Assembly (NCBI GenBank): GCA_018697195.1
Contig: CM031864.1
Span: forward strand, 30,428,198-30,492,197
Source: Certhia americana
Lineage: Eukaryota > Chordata > Aves > Passeriformes > Certhiidae
Direction of reading: 5' to 3'
DNA: 64,000 nucleotides
Below the pieces are notes generated by a model. It had not been told where the DNA came from, made no database searches, and saw nothing but the letters and a program-made list of their open reading frames with translations. Below are positions 1 through 11,775 of this stretch, one piece after another. The first letter of the stretch is position 1. Every line of letters begins with the position of its first letter. Made by a program: the position numbers and the translations under genes.

Positions 1-2582
1 TGGATTACAAATTAATTTGCCCTTCAACATTTTTTCTTCCAGCCAGAGACATCTGCCGTGGTGCAGAATACTTGGGGACTGCTGGAGATCCTTGTGCAGT
101 GGTGTCTGTGCCAGGCAGGTCTGAGTGGTGTTGTCACTGCAGTGGTGAGAAAATGGCATTGTGGAAACGGGGGGAATAAAGAATATTAGAACAATCTAAA
201 CAGCTGCCACGTCTTACAGGGCACAATATAGCAGCTGGTCATGTACACACCAGAGTGGGTGCAGGTCAGTAATGAGAGATGTGGTTCCAAGGTGGATTTA
301 GAATGCAGAGAGGTTCAGGATGAAAAATGGGATATAAATGACTGGTGTGGTTACCAGTGAAATACATTTTTTAAGGTAAAAATGTTCTTCCTGTGTTTTG
401 TGTATCTTTCCTATTAGAATTTCCAGAATGTATGTACATAAATATGTAATGAAAATTGGTTCCCTTAACTGTGTGAGAAGAGAGAAAAGTAAAATCTTAA
501 TTTAGTAGAAAACCCCCATATTTCATGGTTTCCACATTCCTGGAAATTAATGTTTCATGGCTGTGTTGCTTCCACAGTGAAATAGTAAAGTTTCTGGTGA
601 CATAATGAATCTCAAGAGTAAAGAAACACAAGTCCTTCAGGAGCTTAAATGCATGAGAAGGCTGCAGACTGAATAATATTTTGGTTTCCTCCCTTTCTAG
701 GGCATATTTTAGTTCAAGAACTCCCAGTCATCTAGGACAGGCCACCCTTAAATGTTCCTTAATTTGGGTAAGGGCCATTCTTGGCTTGAAAATTCAGGGC
801 ATGTCTGCATTTTACCAGTGGCATATAATAATAATAAATAATCCCAAATTTCAAACAGAAGATTTTGCTTAGAAATCATCTATGTATCAGTTGTTCTTTG
901 GTGTTCAAGGACTGGATAGTCAATTCAATGGTTCTGCCTCAATTTCAGTGTTATTTAAACCATTCATTTAAAGAAGACTTTAGCTCCTTGGATTGCAGAG
1001 GGAGTTGGAATCCCATTTGTTTGGTGCTCATTTAAGACTTGTTCCTGATCTTGAAGTTACCAGACATTTAATCCAAGATCAAGATCCTGTCTTCTGTGAG
1101 ACAAGGCTCACAGAACACTGAGGAACCTTCAAGCTCAAGTTCTCATTCACCACTGACAGGTGATTAGGGAAATACCCAACTTGTCCTCCAGTCCCAGGCA
1201 GCCAAACCAAGTAAAGGCTTAGCCAAAGCACAGTAAATCCCATTTCTGCCAAGCCACCACCCAAGTTCTGGTTTCCCCATATCAGGCCCAGTGCTTCTAT
1301 TCTGTGTGACTGAAGGCCAAGTATTGCCTTTGTTACATCGATGTGAGCCTCAAGCCCTTGATTGTTGCCTCCAAACGCCACTGCAACCCCACAAAATGTA
1401 GAGAAACAGTTCTTTCAGCATTCTGACCAGCAATCCCAGCCATGCAGCTCCAGCAACCACCACAGCTCAAGCTGTTCATGTTGCAAAGGCAATTCAGGCA
1501 TTGCAAGTGTCCTTTCATTCCTAAATGGGAGCAAGCACCGTCGCTGTGAAACATGCAGCTGAATGGATGAGCTGAAATGCTTTGTTTCAGAAGTCCTGAA
1601 ATGATCAGACATTTTTACCTTGACTTTCTTGTTTGGATGTTTGTGTAAGCTAGTTTGAACTGACATGTTATGTGAGATGACAGTGTAAATCATTATATGG
1701 TATTGAAATAGTTGAAGTGAAACATCAGTTTCCTACAGAATACGCTCATAAAGTCAGCACATTTCCCTTGTCCAGACCTATCCCATCCACTTAGGCAGCT
1801 CAGCATGCCCAGTCTAGGAAGCAGCCACTGGAGGGTCTTTGATTGGAGGCAAGAAGAGGCAGCTGATGCCTCCAGAGCATTCTGACCAGCTCAGAGCAGG
1901 ACTGGGCTGAAATCGGAGCTTCCCCTCTCTCCAGTGGCTGTGCAGTGACAGTGCATCCTCGTTACAGCCAACTCAGCATCTTCACTGTAATGTCAAAATA
2001 GGAGTGCAGCGTGTCCTGAGAAGCTGTGGCTGGGACTTGGACAACCAAACACCCTCTGAAAATCAGCCATGGAGTCAGCACACTGCATCCAAGGCACAAT
2101 TTAGCACTGCCTAATGCCAGCTGGTAAAAGCTTGGCCAGGTAGTCCACCAAGAGCCCTGTGTACCTTTGTGCTATTCACTTGTTTTTTTCCAGAGCATTT
2201 ACAATGGCATTTCAGACAGTAGGCCTGTCCAGAGGAACTTCACTCTTATGTGTGATTAAAACCAGTTGTGCTGCATCCCATCCTTCTCTTCCTTTGATGC
2301 TTCTTCCAACTTGCTGAAGAAAATCCTGCCTCCACTTACCAAAAATGATTTGTTTTCTGTGGCCATCACCACATCTCATTGAAGTAAAACAGATTATCTT
2401 TGACTTTAAGAGGAGGTAATTCTGTTTGTCTGAGAGCAGTACACAGCAAGCTGCATTTCAAACATGCAGGTTAATTCCTGTCTTTTCCAAATGATGGCAG
2501 GTAGACCACTGTACCAAATCAAGCTCACATTCTCATCACCATAATTAACAACATTTGTATGACACCATATACCCCTAGGCCA
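1..2582. other. Gene-free unique sequence
   Basis: No gene, RNA gene or recognisable mobile element was seen. The DNA is AT-rich to about 1.1 kb and more balanced after that. Short open frames on both strands overlap each other and show no domain or codon pattern. Nothing here resembles a promoter or CpG island. Confidence 0.6.
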
Positions 2583-2690
2583 TGAAGAATGGGGTTTATT
2601 GTGTTTGGGATGAGGAAACTGAGGCACAGAAGGATGAGCTGGGCAGCAATACAGCTTTACCTACAGCTGTGAGCGAGCAGCATCTCTACA
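2583..2690 (-). repeat. MIR/L2-like ancient repeat relic
   Basis: The + strand reads GATGAGGAAACTGAGGCACA at about 2609-2628, followed by a decayed 'cagctttacctacagct' stretch. This is the complement of the well-known MIR/L2 3' region (CTCAGTTTCC with CATC), so the element lies on the - strand. Recognition is by remembered consensus words, not by a database search. Edges are approximate. The copy is highly diverged, as expected for an insertion older than the bird lineage. Confidence 0.55.
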
Positions 2691-5440
2691 AACCAAGCCA
2701 CTAGGGGAACAACAGAATGTTGTGCAGGCAGACATAAACTGATTCTGGATGGGCTCGGAACAGATTGAAACAGCACAGTTGTGGTTAGCCTGCTTAACCC
2801 AGCCTGGAATGTTCTCCAAAGAGAGGGCTCAGGCTGAGCATTATGCTCAGGAATATTAACAGCTTCTGTTCCTTTCAAAGCATTGAAACAACAACCCACT
2901 GTATGCCTGCAGCAAAAATAAAAACACAAAAGTGGTTAAAAGTCTCTCTTCCCTGTATCTCTCTTCAAAGAAATGTTGAATTTGCAGGCATTTCAGCCTG
3001 TTGTGGTGTCTTCAGGCTCCTGAGACTAAGGTTTTTGGAGGCATCCCCATTCAACTGTGCCTCTTCACACTGACTTGAACTGATTTGTAGGTACATTGTG
3101 TCTGATTGTTCCCTCTCCCCCAACAAGTCAAAAATCACAGATCTAGGTTCAAAATCTTTCTTTGGGTTATGTGTGCACGCACATGGTAACAGTTCCACCT
3201 ATGCCTCTGTAGAATACATGCAGTTTGTACTGGCCAAGGTGACCTGTGGCCCTGGCAATATGTGTGGCTTGCCAGCATTTCATGAGGCATCTGCTGCAGT
3301 GGAACAGGGACTGTGATCACACTGTGCTGTGTGATCTAGATCCCCAGCTACCAGAAGTAATTCCCTGTTTGCCAAGGGACCTGTTGCTGGATCAGCACTG
3401 GATGTCATCTGCTCAACCTGGCCCCATCCCAGGACTCCATGGCAAATCCCCTGGGTGACAGCTGACATGTGTCACTTGTAAAACCCACTCAGATCTGTCC
3501 CAGCCCCTTTGAATTAATGCTGCTTGTGTCTCAAACCTCTCAGTCATGTGAGGATTCTGTAATGTGGGACACAGCATTGGCTGAACTGACCTAAGCACCT
3601 TGTGGCTGCCTTCTCCACGGCTGCACGTGCTCACAGGGCACACCAGGTGCTTCTCACCAGATCTGGACATCCAAGAGAAACTCATCTGGAGTTAAGGCAA
3701 TGCCAAAAATTCCCACAAGTGTCACTGGGGGGAGGTCAGCTCCTCCCAGAAAGCTGTTTCCCTCCTATGATAGTGATCCCAAGGTTACCCCATAAACACA
3801 ACAGTAGAAGAAGCCTAAGGGACTGTCTTAGGCCCAGACAAGTAATTCTTTGGTGTCTGAGAGAGGTGGGGTGAATTTCAGCTCCAATGTATGGAAATTC
3901 ATGGGCTCTGCTGTGAGCCTTCAGTGCATTCAAGTCTGTTCTTTCTCCCACAGATGCAAATTTGGATCTGCAGCACCAGCTGTAAAAATCTTACAACTCT
4001 CAAAGTCTATCCAGAGGTCTGAGTAAAGGTTGTTGGAAATTACTCCATCTTGGACCTTTTGGCATTTTCCTTTCAGAAGGTATGGGCACAGAAACTCCTA
4101 AAACACAGTGGAGTGCAAATCACACTGATATTTGGCTGGTACCTCCCTCAGACAGACAGGATGAGTTTCCTGAGAGGTACTTTTTGCCCGCTGGATTGAT
4201 CAGTTTACCAATGAACCAGGGCTGACCTTCTGTTGGGTCTTATTAAATAACACTCTAGTTTTATTTATGGATCAGTATGTGAGTGCACTGCTAAATAAAC
4301 AAGTGACTTCTCCTAAAATTGGGGTACCACTGGCAAACTCTTAAAAATCCAACCTGTAAAATAAACAGACTCCAGGAGTTACCTCTTACTCCCACCACTG
4401 CAGGAACTTCAAGGTAACAAGAAGTCAATAAACCCCCATCAACAAAATCCCCACTGGGATCCAGGCAACTGAGTCTCTGAAGCAGCACTCATCAAGGGAA
4501 ATTAAGTGATCCAGTAAAACATTAGAGTTCCCAGAGGAACCATATTTGCCTTGATTTGAGGCAGCCCTGACCACTCACCAAGGGCAAGGAGGCTCCTGTT
4601 GGATGGTGTCTGTGGAGTCCCTCTCCTTTGACGTGCTCCCTGCCTCTGTTTCACCCCTAAATGTCTTCATGCCAGAGAAAAGGGACCCTGAGCAATGAGA
4701 GCTTTCTCACCCTACAACAAATCCTTTCACTGCTCAGGTTCAGTCCCTGTTGCTCTGTTCTCCTCAAGCTGATGTCTGATAACACCTTCAGCTTGTAACA
4801 TGAGGTAATTCTGATTTCCATAGGCTGGGCAAACCTGGCCTTGGCCCTAAGGCAGCTGAGAGCAGGAGCTAATTACCTCTTTTCCTGGGCTCTTGCAGCA
4901 AAGGCAGCTTCATCCTGCCTCCCCTGACAGACTGCAATCTCTACAGCAAGCAGAGAGATACCACCTCACAAAAGATGGCTTGGAGCACCAAGGAGATCCA
5001 AATCAGCTGTATAACAGCCAGGAAGGATTTAGGAACCAGTGGGCTACTTTCCACCACTGCCTTCTCAGGTAGACAGATCTGCTTGCAGCAGGCTTCTGTG
5101 TCCTTTAACATGTCAGCATTAAAGCAGGTTGTAATGATTAAGAAATTTTCCACCCCGCTGTCACGTAGGGAAGCACTAAGTAGCTTCATTGCATGTATGG
5201 GAAGCCCAAAAAGCAGAGTTAATGTGAATTAGCACATTCTTCTTGTGTTAATTCAGCTGTCTAGTCCAATGGGTTGTTACAGCTGCCTAGCAGGGAAGCA
5301 AGGCCAGTTCCTCTGTAAGACTTTTCAGTAACCCAGTGCTATTGGACAAATCTGACATTAGGAATATCCTGTGGTTTGGTCTTCAGCTGGGATCAAATGC
5401 AAGATGGGTTGAATCTCATCTTGAGGGAAGAGTGGCCTTA
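2691..5440. other. Gene-free unique sequence
   Basis: No coding region, RNA gene or transposon could be supported. Short frames overlap on both strands, which suggests chance. GC content is moderate, there is no CpG cluster, and no tandem repeat of note was seen. Confidence 0.55.
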
Positions 5441-5525
5441 GAGATCTGTGTGAGTTAGGGCAGGGAACAAACCCAGCTCTCCTTAGTCACAGCCATGTGC
5501 TCATGCCACTGAACCATTTTCTCTC
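5441..5525 (-). repeat. MIR-like ancient SINE relic
   Basis: The stretch 'gggaacaaacccagctctcc..gtgctcatgccactgaacca' follows the antisense MIR core order: a box-B-derived GGATTCGAACCC-like word, then CAGCTCTCC, then GTGCT..CCACT. The tRNA-derived head is therefore on the - strand. The copy is diverged and edges are approximate. A chance match to such a short consensus remains possible. Confidence 0.5.
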
Positions 5526-5741
5526 TTATTTGTGCAAACCAAGGGGATTTGGGTTTCTCATATGGTAAACAAGGATTTAACTACTTCCTCCCTTCTCCCA
5601 AATAACTTTCCCTGAAATGAACATGGTAAATAGAGCCATGCTCTGAAAAAACCCTTTTTGTTTGGTATTGTTTTTGTAACTGATCCTCTGCTGGAAAACA
5701 AGCAACTCGCATTTCTGCTAAAAACAACCCAAAGGAAGCTC

Positions 5742-5742
<1 letters not shown>

Positions 5743-5798
<56 letters not shown>
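5743..5798 (+). repeat. (AAT)n microsatellite, about 18 units
   Basis: An uninterrupted TAA/AAT trinucleotide run of about 56 bases, followed by a short TAGTAG variant. Poly-Ile on one strand and poly-Leu on the other are by-products of the repeat, not proteins. A pure run of this length is likely to vary in length between individuals. Confidence 0.97.
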
Positions 5799-7919
5799 GT
5801 AGTACAACAGTCTTATACCCTGTTCCACTGGGTCCTGTGACAAAAGAATGGATACCCACCCATGGATGGGTTTGCAATCCTGAGGAATAAAGAAGCTCTG
5901 GGGCAGCTGGCAGCACACAGCACAGAGAATCCCTCACTCCCTTCTTGCTTTGTACCTTGCTTGGCAGTCAGAGTGGGCAGGGCAGCATCAATCCCCTGGC
6001 ATTAGGAGTCAGAAAGAAAAAGTGACCTCGTGCCACATGTGAATTGCAAATACGGTGGTGAAAAAGGAGGGGAATGTTTGACGTGGAAAGTTGATAGGCT
6101 GTAGCATTTTCATCCTCAGACACCCCTATAGTAATAAATATTAGGTTATTATGGTAATAAGGGCTTTCACATAATGACATTTTAGAAAATTATAAACTTG
6201 TGTTTGTAGTTAACAGCCTTTAAGGCTTAATTCCAGGGTGAAGGTTAGAAAACTGTTCTTTCAAAATGAAAATTCTCACATAACTTGAGAGTGCAGAAGT
6301 GGATCCAAGTGGCCTTTGCAGACTGTCCTTTGTGTCCCACAGCTGTGAGTGCATGAGTGGACTGACAAAAGCACAGTGGCAGAAAACAAAGATCAAGACA
6401 AGACGGAGGAAGAGGCAGTGTCATAGATGTGAAAAACAGGACTGTGCTACTCCTTCTACCTGGAGAAGAATGAGAAACCTGTTCATCACATAGTCTAGGA
6501 ATATGTTTTGGAGCTGTGCCTTCTAAATGTCTTCACTTAAGGCTAAAAGCACAAAGTAGCTTACAGCGATTTCATGCACAGGTCTCAGAGGTGCAGTGCA
6601 GAGAGAAGCAAAAGGAAGGGAAGGGAAAATGATGGCCCAGAGCATCAGATCACTGAGCAGCCAAGTTGGGAATCTCCCCTGAATCAATCCAGCCTCCAGA
6701 CAAGTCTGCTCCTTCCTTATGTGTACCACAGGTACATTTTTCACAGGCTAGGGCTGGGTTTTCTTTGACACACTATGCAGGTTTCCTTCCCAAAGGAGCT
6801 GAAATGAGAGCACATGGCCAGCCCTTGGCCACAGAAAGAGGCACAGCAGGGCCTGCAAGGAGAGTGTCTCAGTATGGTAGGACAGGAGCTCCAGCCAGGA
6901 CAGCTGAGGTGAAAATCCTGCACAAATCCATATGAGACACCCTTGCAGCTCAAGACATCCATCAGCTAATCCTCCCTTTGGCAATCTCCCCACTTCCATC
7001 AAAGGAGTTTGGGTTACGACAGCCGCTGTCTTAATGAGTGTGGCTCTGAGGAGGATGACTTCTCCAGGACAAAAATAGAGCACTTTGCACTGTCTTGGTC
7101 ACCTTGCCTCTTAAGAGAACCAGGCACTCAACAAACTGCTGCTGAGCCCCGGGAGGGAGGCGAATCTTCACCCCAGGGAGCTGTGCACACAGAGCTGAGA
7201 CTGAGGGAAGCCAAGTGCCTGTCTCATGCTCCTAAATAATTCTGACCTGAACTGTGCACAGAATGTGCATCTCCCACCTAAAGGCTTTTAAGCAGTTTGT
7301 GAGGCCACAGCCCTGGTGCTGGCTATTCACTATCACACAGACCTAGCAGTGTTCTTTGTTTGGCAGATGAAAGGTGTTAACTCATGTTTCCTGGCCACAC
7401 TTCAGTTTGGCTGGCTGTATTTTTACTTTCTGGTATTCCTGCCCCACCCAACCAACCAGTTCTGACCATTTGCTGATTCCCCCTATCACTTGCTCCCGTT
7501 GGTTGTGGAGTGGCTCCTCTCTCAGCCTGGAGTTCACTGCATTGTGCTGCATAAATGATCTCAGGTTCTAAGCTCACCTACAGTGACATTCCCTGTTCTG
7601 GAGAAGCGAGCTGTCCAGATGGGCTCCCCCCATTCCTTTCCAACCCTTAGAAGTCCAGCTGTCACAAGAAAGTTGGTGGAATGGGGTGCTCTCATGTGCT
7701 GTTGTAAAGCTGATGTGCTTCAAGAGGGCTTTCCAGTTTCTCATTCCTTTTTCCCCCTGTAACTATTGGAACAAACCGGCCATGCCCCTCTAATCAAAGA
7801 AATGTGAGGTTAGCAAGAGGTTCCAAATTCATTTCCTGGCAGCAAGACAAAAGTAAGTCTACTGAGAAGTTTATGCAGAGGGAATATTTCTTGTATATAC
7901 AGTTGTGTCTTGTTCTCAG
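5799..7919. other. Gene-free unique sequence
   Basis: No supported gene or repeat. About 6.06-6.18 kb and 6.52-6.66 kb read as ordinary mixed sequence, and the small open frames present carry no domain. The 3' boundary is a pyrimidine-rich stretch ending in CAG at 7917-7919, discussed with the possible exon that follows. Confidence 0.5.
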
Positions 7920-8033
7920 ATGCCCATACCAAAGCAATTACTGGATGGGAGATGCCGACTGGCTGGAAGAACCTGTTCATTCTGGGTCTGTAATGGAGTC
8001 TATGAGGAGCTCAGCTTCCTGGGGTAGAAGGAG
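7920..8033 (+). other. Possible exon of unknown transcript
   Basis: The segment is bounded by acceptor-like TTGTTCTCAG (ending 7919) and a strong donor GAG|GTAAGTG (GT at 8034-8035). It is 114 bases, a multiple of three. The frame starting at its second base is open throughout and continues the open frame that runs upstream; the frame starting at its first base opens with ATG but reaches a stop at about 8025-8027. The peptide matches nothing I recognise. Good splice signals around random sequence do occur, so this is a candidate only. A lncRNA exon is as likely as a coding one. Confidence 0.2.
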
Positions 8034-8039
8034 GTAAGT

Positions 8040-9380
8040 GTGTGTGAGGAAAGGAGGCTGGGACATGTTTATTTGGGAGGGTAAACTTTCTGGGCTGGGA
8101 GCCTACCTCTTAATTTATTTGGTGGTCCAGGAAAATTTGTCACATCACATTCTTCAGCTCCCATTTACACTGAGGTGGTTACATCACCCCAGAGCCTTAG
8201 GGAGCTAACAGGGATGCAGCTGTACAAAGTGCAGGCTGGCCCCCTCACGATGGCAGCAGTGCCATCTGTCCCTAAGACAACAAAGTTGCACAGGAGAGGT
8301 AGAAGTCTGCATTCAGCCAGGGAAATGCAGATCCAAGGCCAGCTCTGAACTTTGAGCCAGCTCATGGTTGGTATTTTCTACTGTGCTTTTACCCCACCTG
8401 TGAGCTCCTCACATCAGATCCAGAGACACATGGTGGCCTCTATGTTCCTGCAGGCACAAGGGCTGTCATTTCTGGGTTCCTGGAAGAAGTACCCAGCACC
8501 AGTACCAAGGCTTTCCAAAAGGTAACTCCAATGGTCTGAGCAGCATTGGTCTGGAGTTGGAAGGCATCTTGGCTTCTTTACAGCACTGTATTTTGCAAAA
8601 CAAGAGTGAAGGCTCAAGGTCCACAGGAGCTGTGGCAAAACCAGACACAGGGTTGTGGAAAAGTGCTGAGGGCTGAGGAGAGAGGAAAGGAAGGGCTCCA
8701 GAGTGTGGGGTTTCCATGGCAGAGAATCAGTGGCTCTCCCATCACACACTCCCTTTTTGGTGCCATCCCATATACAAGAGTGCGTACAGAACACTTGGTG
8801 TTCTTAGGTCACAAGGCCTTGCTTTGGCAAGATCAGCCTCAGCGTTCAAAGGGACATCGGGGTATTTACTCATGGAGTCTTACATCACATCTGAGAGGTC
8901 TCCAAGTATTTCACCCCCGTTTTGCTCACAGCTAATTACCATTTTTCCTGGTGGTAAGGCAGTGCAGGGAATCTCCTTTCACAGCAGAGAGTGCAGCAGT
9001 GTCAGAGCCAGGCTGCCTGATGCTCAGCTCACAGCGTTCTCCTCCAGACCCTCTGCTTCCTCTGCAGAATGCTGCATCTGCTTCTGTACCCCACATCTCA
9101 TGTTTCTGGTCTATCTCAACACCAAAATCTTAACTGCTGCTTAAAACTGCCAAAATCTGGTTTGATACCTGCAAGTTCTTGCAGGCAGGGATTCTGTCTC
9201 CAAAAGCTGAGCCATTCCTCTTGCCATGCAAAGCAACCATACTTCCAGAGAGCTAAAAAATCCACACGAGCTCTTTAAAAGAAATTAGGAGGATTTTTTT
9301 AGACATTTTTAGGCAAAGATTCTTTTTTTTTCCTATTTTTTTTCCACACAGCCTCCTTGGTAACCAGTTAAAACAAATTC
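8040..9380. other. Gene-free unique sequence
   Basis: Several overlapping open frames lie at 8.4-9.15 kb on both strands. None has a recognisable domain and three frames are open over the same bases, which points to chance. A T-rich tract lies at about 9290-9350. No transposon was identified. Confidence 0.5.
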
Positions 9381-9530
9381 CTCCTGACTGTAAACTAGAG
9401 ATAATGGAGTGCGCCTTTAATCTCCGTCCGCTGCAGATCAAGTTACCTCTTAGAAATTACTTATCCTGGCCAAGCAAATGAATTGGAATTGATGTTCTTA
9501 ATTGTTTTCTAAATTGCTGTTCCCCACTCC
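9381..9530. promoter_or_regulatory. Possible conserved non-coding element
   Basis: This repeat-free, AT-rich stretch has several homeodomain-type cores (TTAATCT, AATTG, TTAATTG) and retains isolated CpGs (AGTGCGCC, CTCCGTCCGC) in otherwise CpG-poor DNA. Those traits fit a constrained enhancer. Conservation cannot be shown from one genome, so the call is a weak inference. Confidence 0.2.
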
Positions 9531-9804
9531 CTTCCTCTCCTTCTCTGTACACAGCTGTTTTGCATCAGAGTCTAGTCTAATGGGTACTGTCACTCACACG
9601 AGGGGGTGAAGTCATGTGGTCATAAAAGAGAAAGATTGGGGGGAAGAGAGGGAAATACCACCCAGTGCATTATCTGGCTGTGACACACACAAACTGAATA
9701 GAAATAATTCCTCCTAGGGGGCTAGTCCCAACAATGGACACAGTGCTGTTTTGGGCTAGAAAAATGTGGAGACTCACTGCGTTCTGTGATACTCATTTCT
9801 CTCT

Positions 9805-9960
9805 CACAGAGAAGGAAGATGATTAAAGTCCTAGTTTGGGACACAGGAAACCTGAGTTAAAACTGCTGACTCTGCGGCAACCTCCTTTGTCTGGTTTTGT
9901 GCAAGATGCTTTGTTTATTCCTTAGTGGCTGCAGTTGTAATGCGTAAATAATACAATTCT
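9805..9960 (+). repeat. MIR-like ancient SINE relic
   Basis: The order 'tcctagtttgggacacaggaa', 'cctgagttaaaactgctgac', then 'ctctgcggcaacc' and 'gttttgtgcaag' tracks the MIR consensus: GACTCAGGAGACCTGGGTT, CTGACTCTGCC, CTGTGTGACCTTGGGCAAG. This is the clearest MIR-type copy in the window. It is diverged but collinear over about 110 bases. Orientation is +. The match is from memory of the consensus. Confidence 0.6.
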
Positions 9961-11234
9961 CTTCCATTCTCCTCGGGGCAACAATGGTCTTTCATTAGCT
10001 GTATCTTACAAAACAGCCTAACCTGCTCACCCTCTCCAAAAAGTGCTCCAGTATTCCCTGTGCTTACATGTATCAGTCTCCAGCTCACTCAGAACTTGCA
10101 TTGCAAAGCCTTTGGGCTCTGGGAGCATCAAGCCAGGACTTAACACCAGAACTTAACAGAACAGAACAGGACAGAACACCAGGACTTAACATTCCCCTCT
10201 GTCCCCTAAAGTGGGCACAGGTCTCAAAGCTTAAGCAGGACCCATCCTCTGAAGAAGTTTTACTCTTATAAAATTCATTCTTGCACGTGAAATGTATGTA
10301 AACAATTCCAGCTTCGCTGTCCTGCCACTGTGTTTCCTCCCAACCTACAAATGACCAGTAATTCCAGTTTTGCTGCCAGCAGTTTTCCAGAACTCAGCTG
10401 TTCCCTTTTAAACCATGCAATTCCATGGACTAGCAACTGTTTGCATGGACTGGCAACTCTCTGCTCATCAGTCCATTCAGAGTAGAACCCAAAAGAACGG
10501 TGTTTGTCCTCTTCTTAACATTTCCCAGAAGCTCTTTTTTGACAAGCAACAGTCTGACACTTACTCTTGTTATAATGTCAGAGCAGTTTTCTGAGGGAGA
10601 TCAGAGATTCAGAGAATTTGCTGCCCACATGAAATCCTGAAGTGCCTGCTGGAAACGTAGCAGGCTCTTGGATGCCTGCGTGTAATGTCTGAGAGCACTC
10701 TGTAGGATAAATCTGAGATAAAATGGCAGGAAAGAAGGAGTTTTTATACAGAAAAAGTTTCTTCCCCTCCTTTTTGCTAAGGAAAACATGGATTTCTGAG
10801 CTGGTCACTGTGCTGGAAGGGAGGGAATGAAATGTGCAGGTGTTGGCTGTTGTGAGTGAGATTTTCAAAAGGCTGAATATGAGTTAGGAGCGCGGCTTCC
10901 AAGTCCTGTGAATCAGGAACACCTGATTGTCTGAATGTGAGATTCATTCAGCTGCCCAGTAGCTTAAGTGCCCAGTTCAAGGCTAGGAGGAAAAAGCAGA
11001 CAAAAGGTGTTTAAGAGCAATGCTCAGGAAGGAACTCTGACCTTCTCATCACAGCTTCCTTCTATTGCAGGAGGACTTTTGTAGATGTTGAGGATATAGG
11101 CTGAGCTCCTGTGCTTTTAGCTGCTTATCACACTAGCACTAAGGAAGAATCTGCAATCAGCATTTTGCTGGAGAGGTGCCAGGAGGAAGGGAACCTGATG
11201 TGCTTTGTCTGTAGCAGAGTGTGCTAATAGGAGA
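9961..11234. other. Gene-free sequence with a small internal tandem motif
   Basis: Mostly unique. At 10131-10190 a short degenerate tandem motif repeats (CCAGGACTTAAC, CCAGAACTTAAC, then AGAACAGAACAGGACAGAAC, and again CCAGGACTTAAC), a minor minisatellite of about 60 bases. No gene or large mobile element was seen in the rest. Confidence 0.5.
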
Positions 11235-11410
11235 AAAAACCTCATTGAAGTCAATGGAGCAAACAGCTGTGAGCCTTAGATGGTGCTGCCCTTGCTGACA
11301 TGAGGTACTTGCTGACTCCTTGAATAGCTCCATTCAAGTGAATAGAACTGCTCTTGGAGTGAGGTTCTGCTCAGTGTTAATGAAGATGTCAGAATCCAGC
11401 CCATGGGGAA
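11235..11410 (+). repeat. Old interspersed repeat with CATTGAAGTCAATG core
   Basis: The palindromic core CATTGAAGTCAATG is at 11243-11256, followed by a 'gaggttctgctcag' and 'cagaatccagccc' tail. I recognise this word set (TTGAAGTCAATGG, GAATCAGGCCC-like) as belonging to an old repeat common in reptile and bird genomes. I do not recall its formal name. Orientation and edges are approximate. Confidence 0.45.
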
Positions 11411-11574
11411 TAAATGCATTGAGCAAGAAGGAGCTCTTTTATAACCTCTTTCCTAGAACATGTTTGGAGGCCTACATTTGCAGCTGGTTCCTATCTCAAA
11501 ACCAGGCCAAACCAAGCTCCCCCTCACCAGAAGATGCAAGCGTGCCCAGACTTTTGGAAGCACAGCTCCAGATC

Positions 11575-11635
11575 CAAACGTAGGCCTGATCCAAAGCTGA
11601 TAGACTCCCACTGACCTAAACTTGGCCCGAGTCCC
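11575..11635. repeat. Related old palindromic repeat fragment
   Basis: The stretch 'ggcctgatccaaagc' (11583-11597) is followed by 'gactcccactgac' and 'acttggccc'. This matches the palindromic form of the same old repeat group, in which GGCCTGATCCAAAG is mirrored by CTTTGGATCAGGCC around a short core. The right arm is badly eroded. With the copies at 11235 and 28300 it makes three members in the window. Confidence 0.45.
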
Positions 11636-11753
11636 TGTGACTTGGGCCCATCCTGCCACAAAGCAATACACCACACACCAACACTACTGGCATGTCTGGG
11701 CCCATGTCTGTATGAATATGATCCCTTTTCTCTTTTTTCCCTATTGCTTTCCC

Positions 11754-11775
11754 TTTTTTTTTTTTTTTTTTTTTT
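11754..11775 (+). repeat. Poly-T tract
   Basis: An uninterrupted run of 22 T, preceded by a pyrimidine-rich stretch. It is not obviously the tail of a reverse-strand retroposon, because no SINE or LINE body could be recognised on its 5' side. Confidence 0.9.

Noticed and set aside
5581..5937. Poly-Leu and poly-Ile frames across 5.6-5.9 kb
   Set aside because: They are translations of the (AAT)n microsatellite on the two strands.
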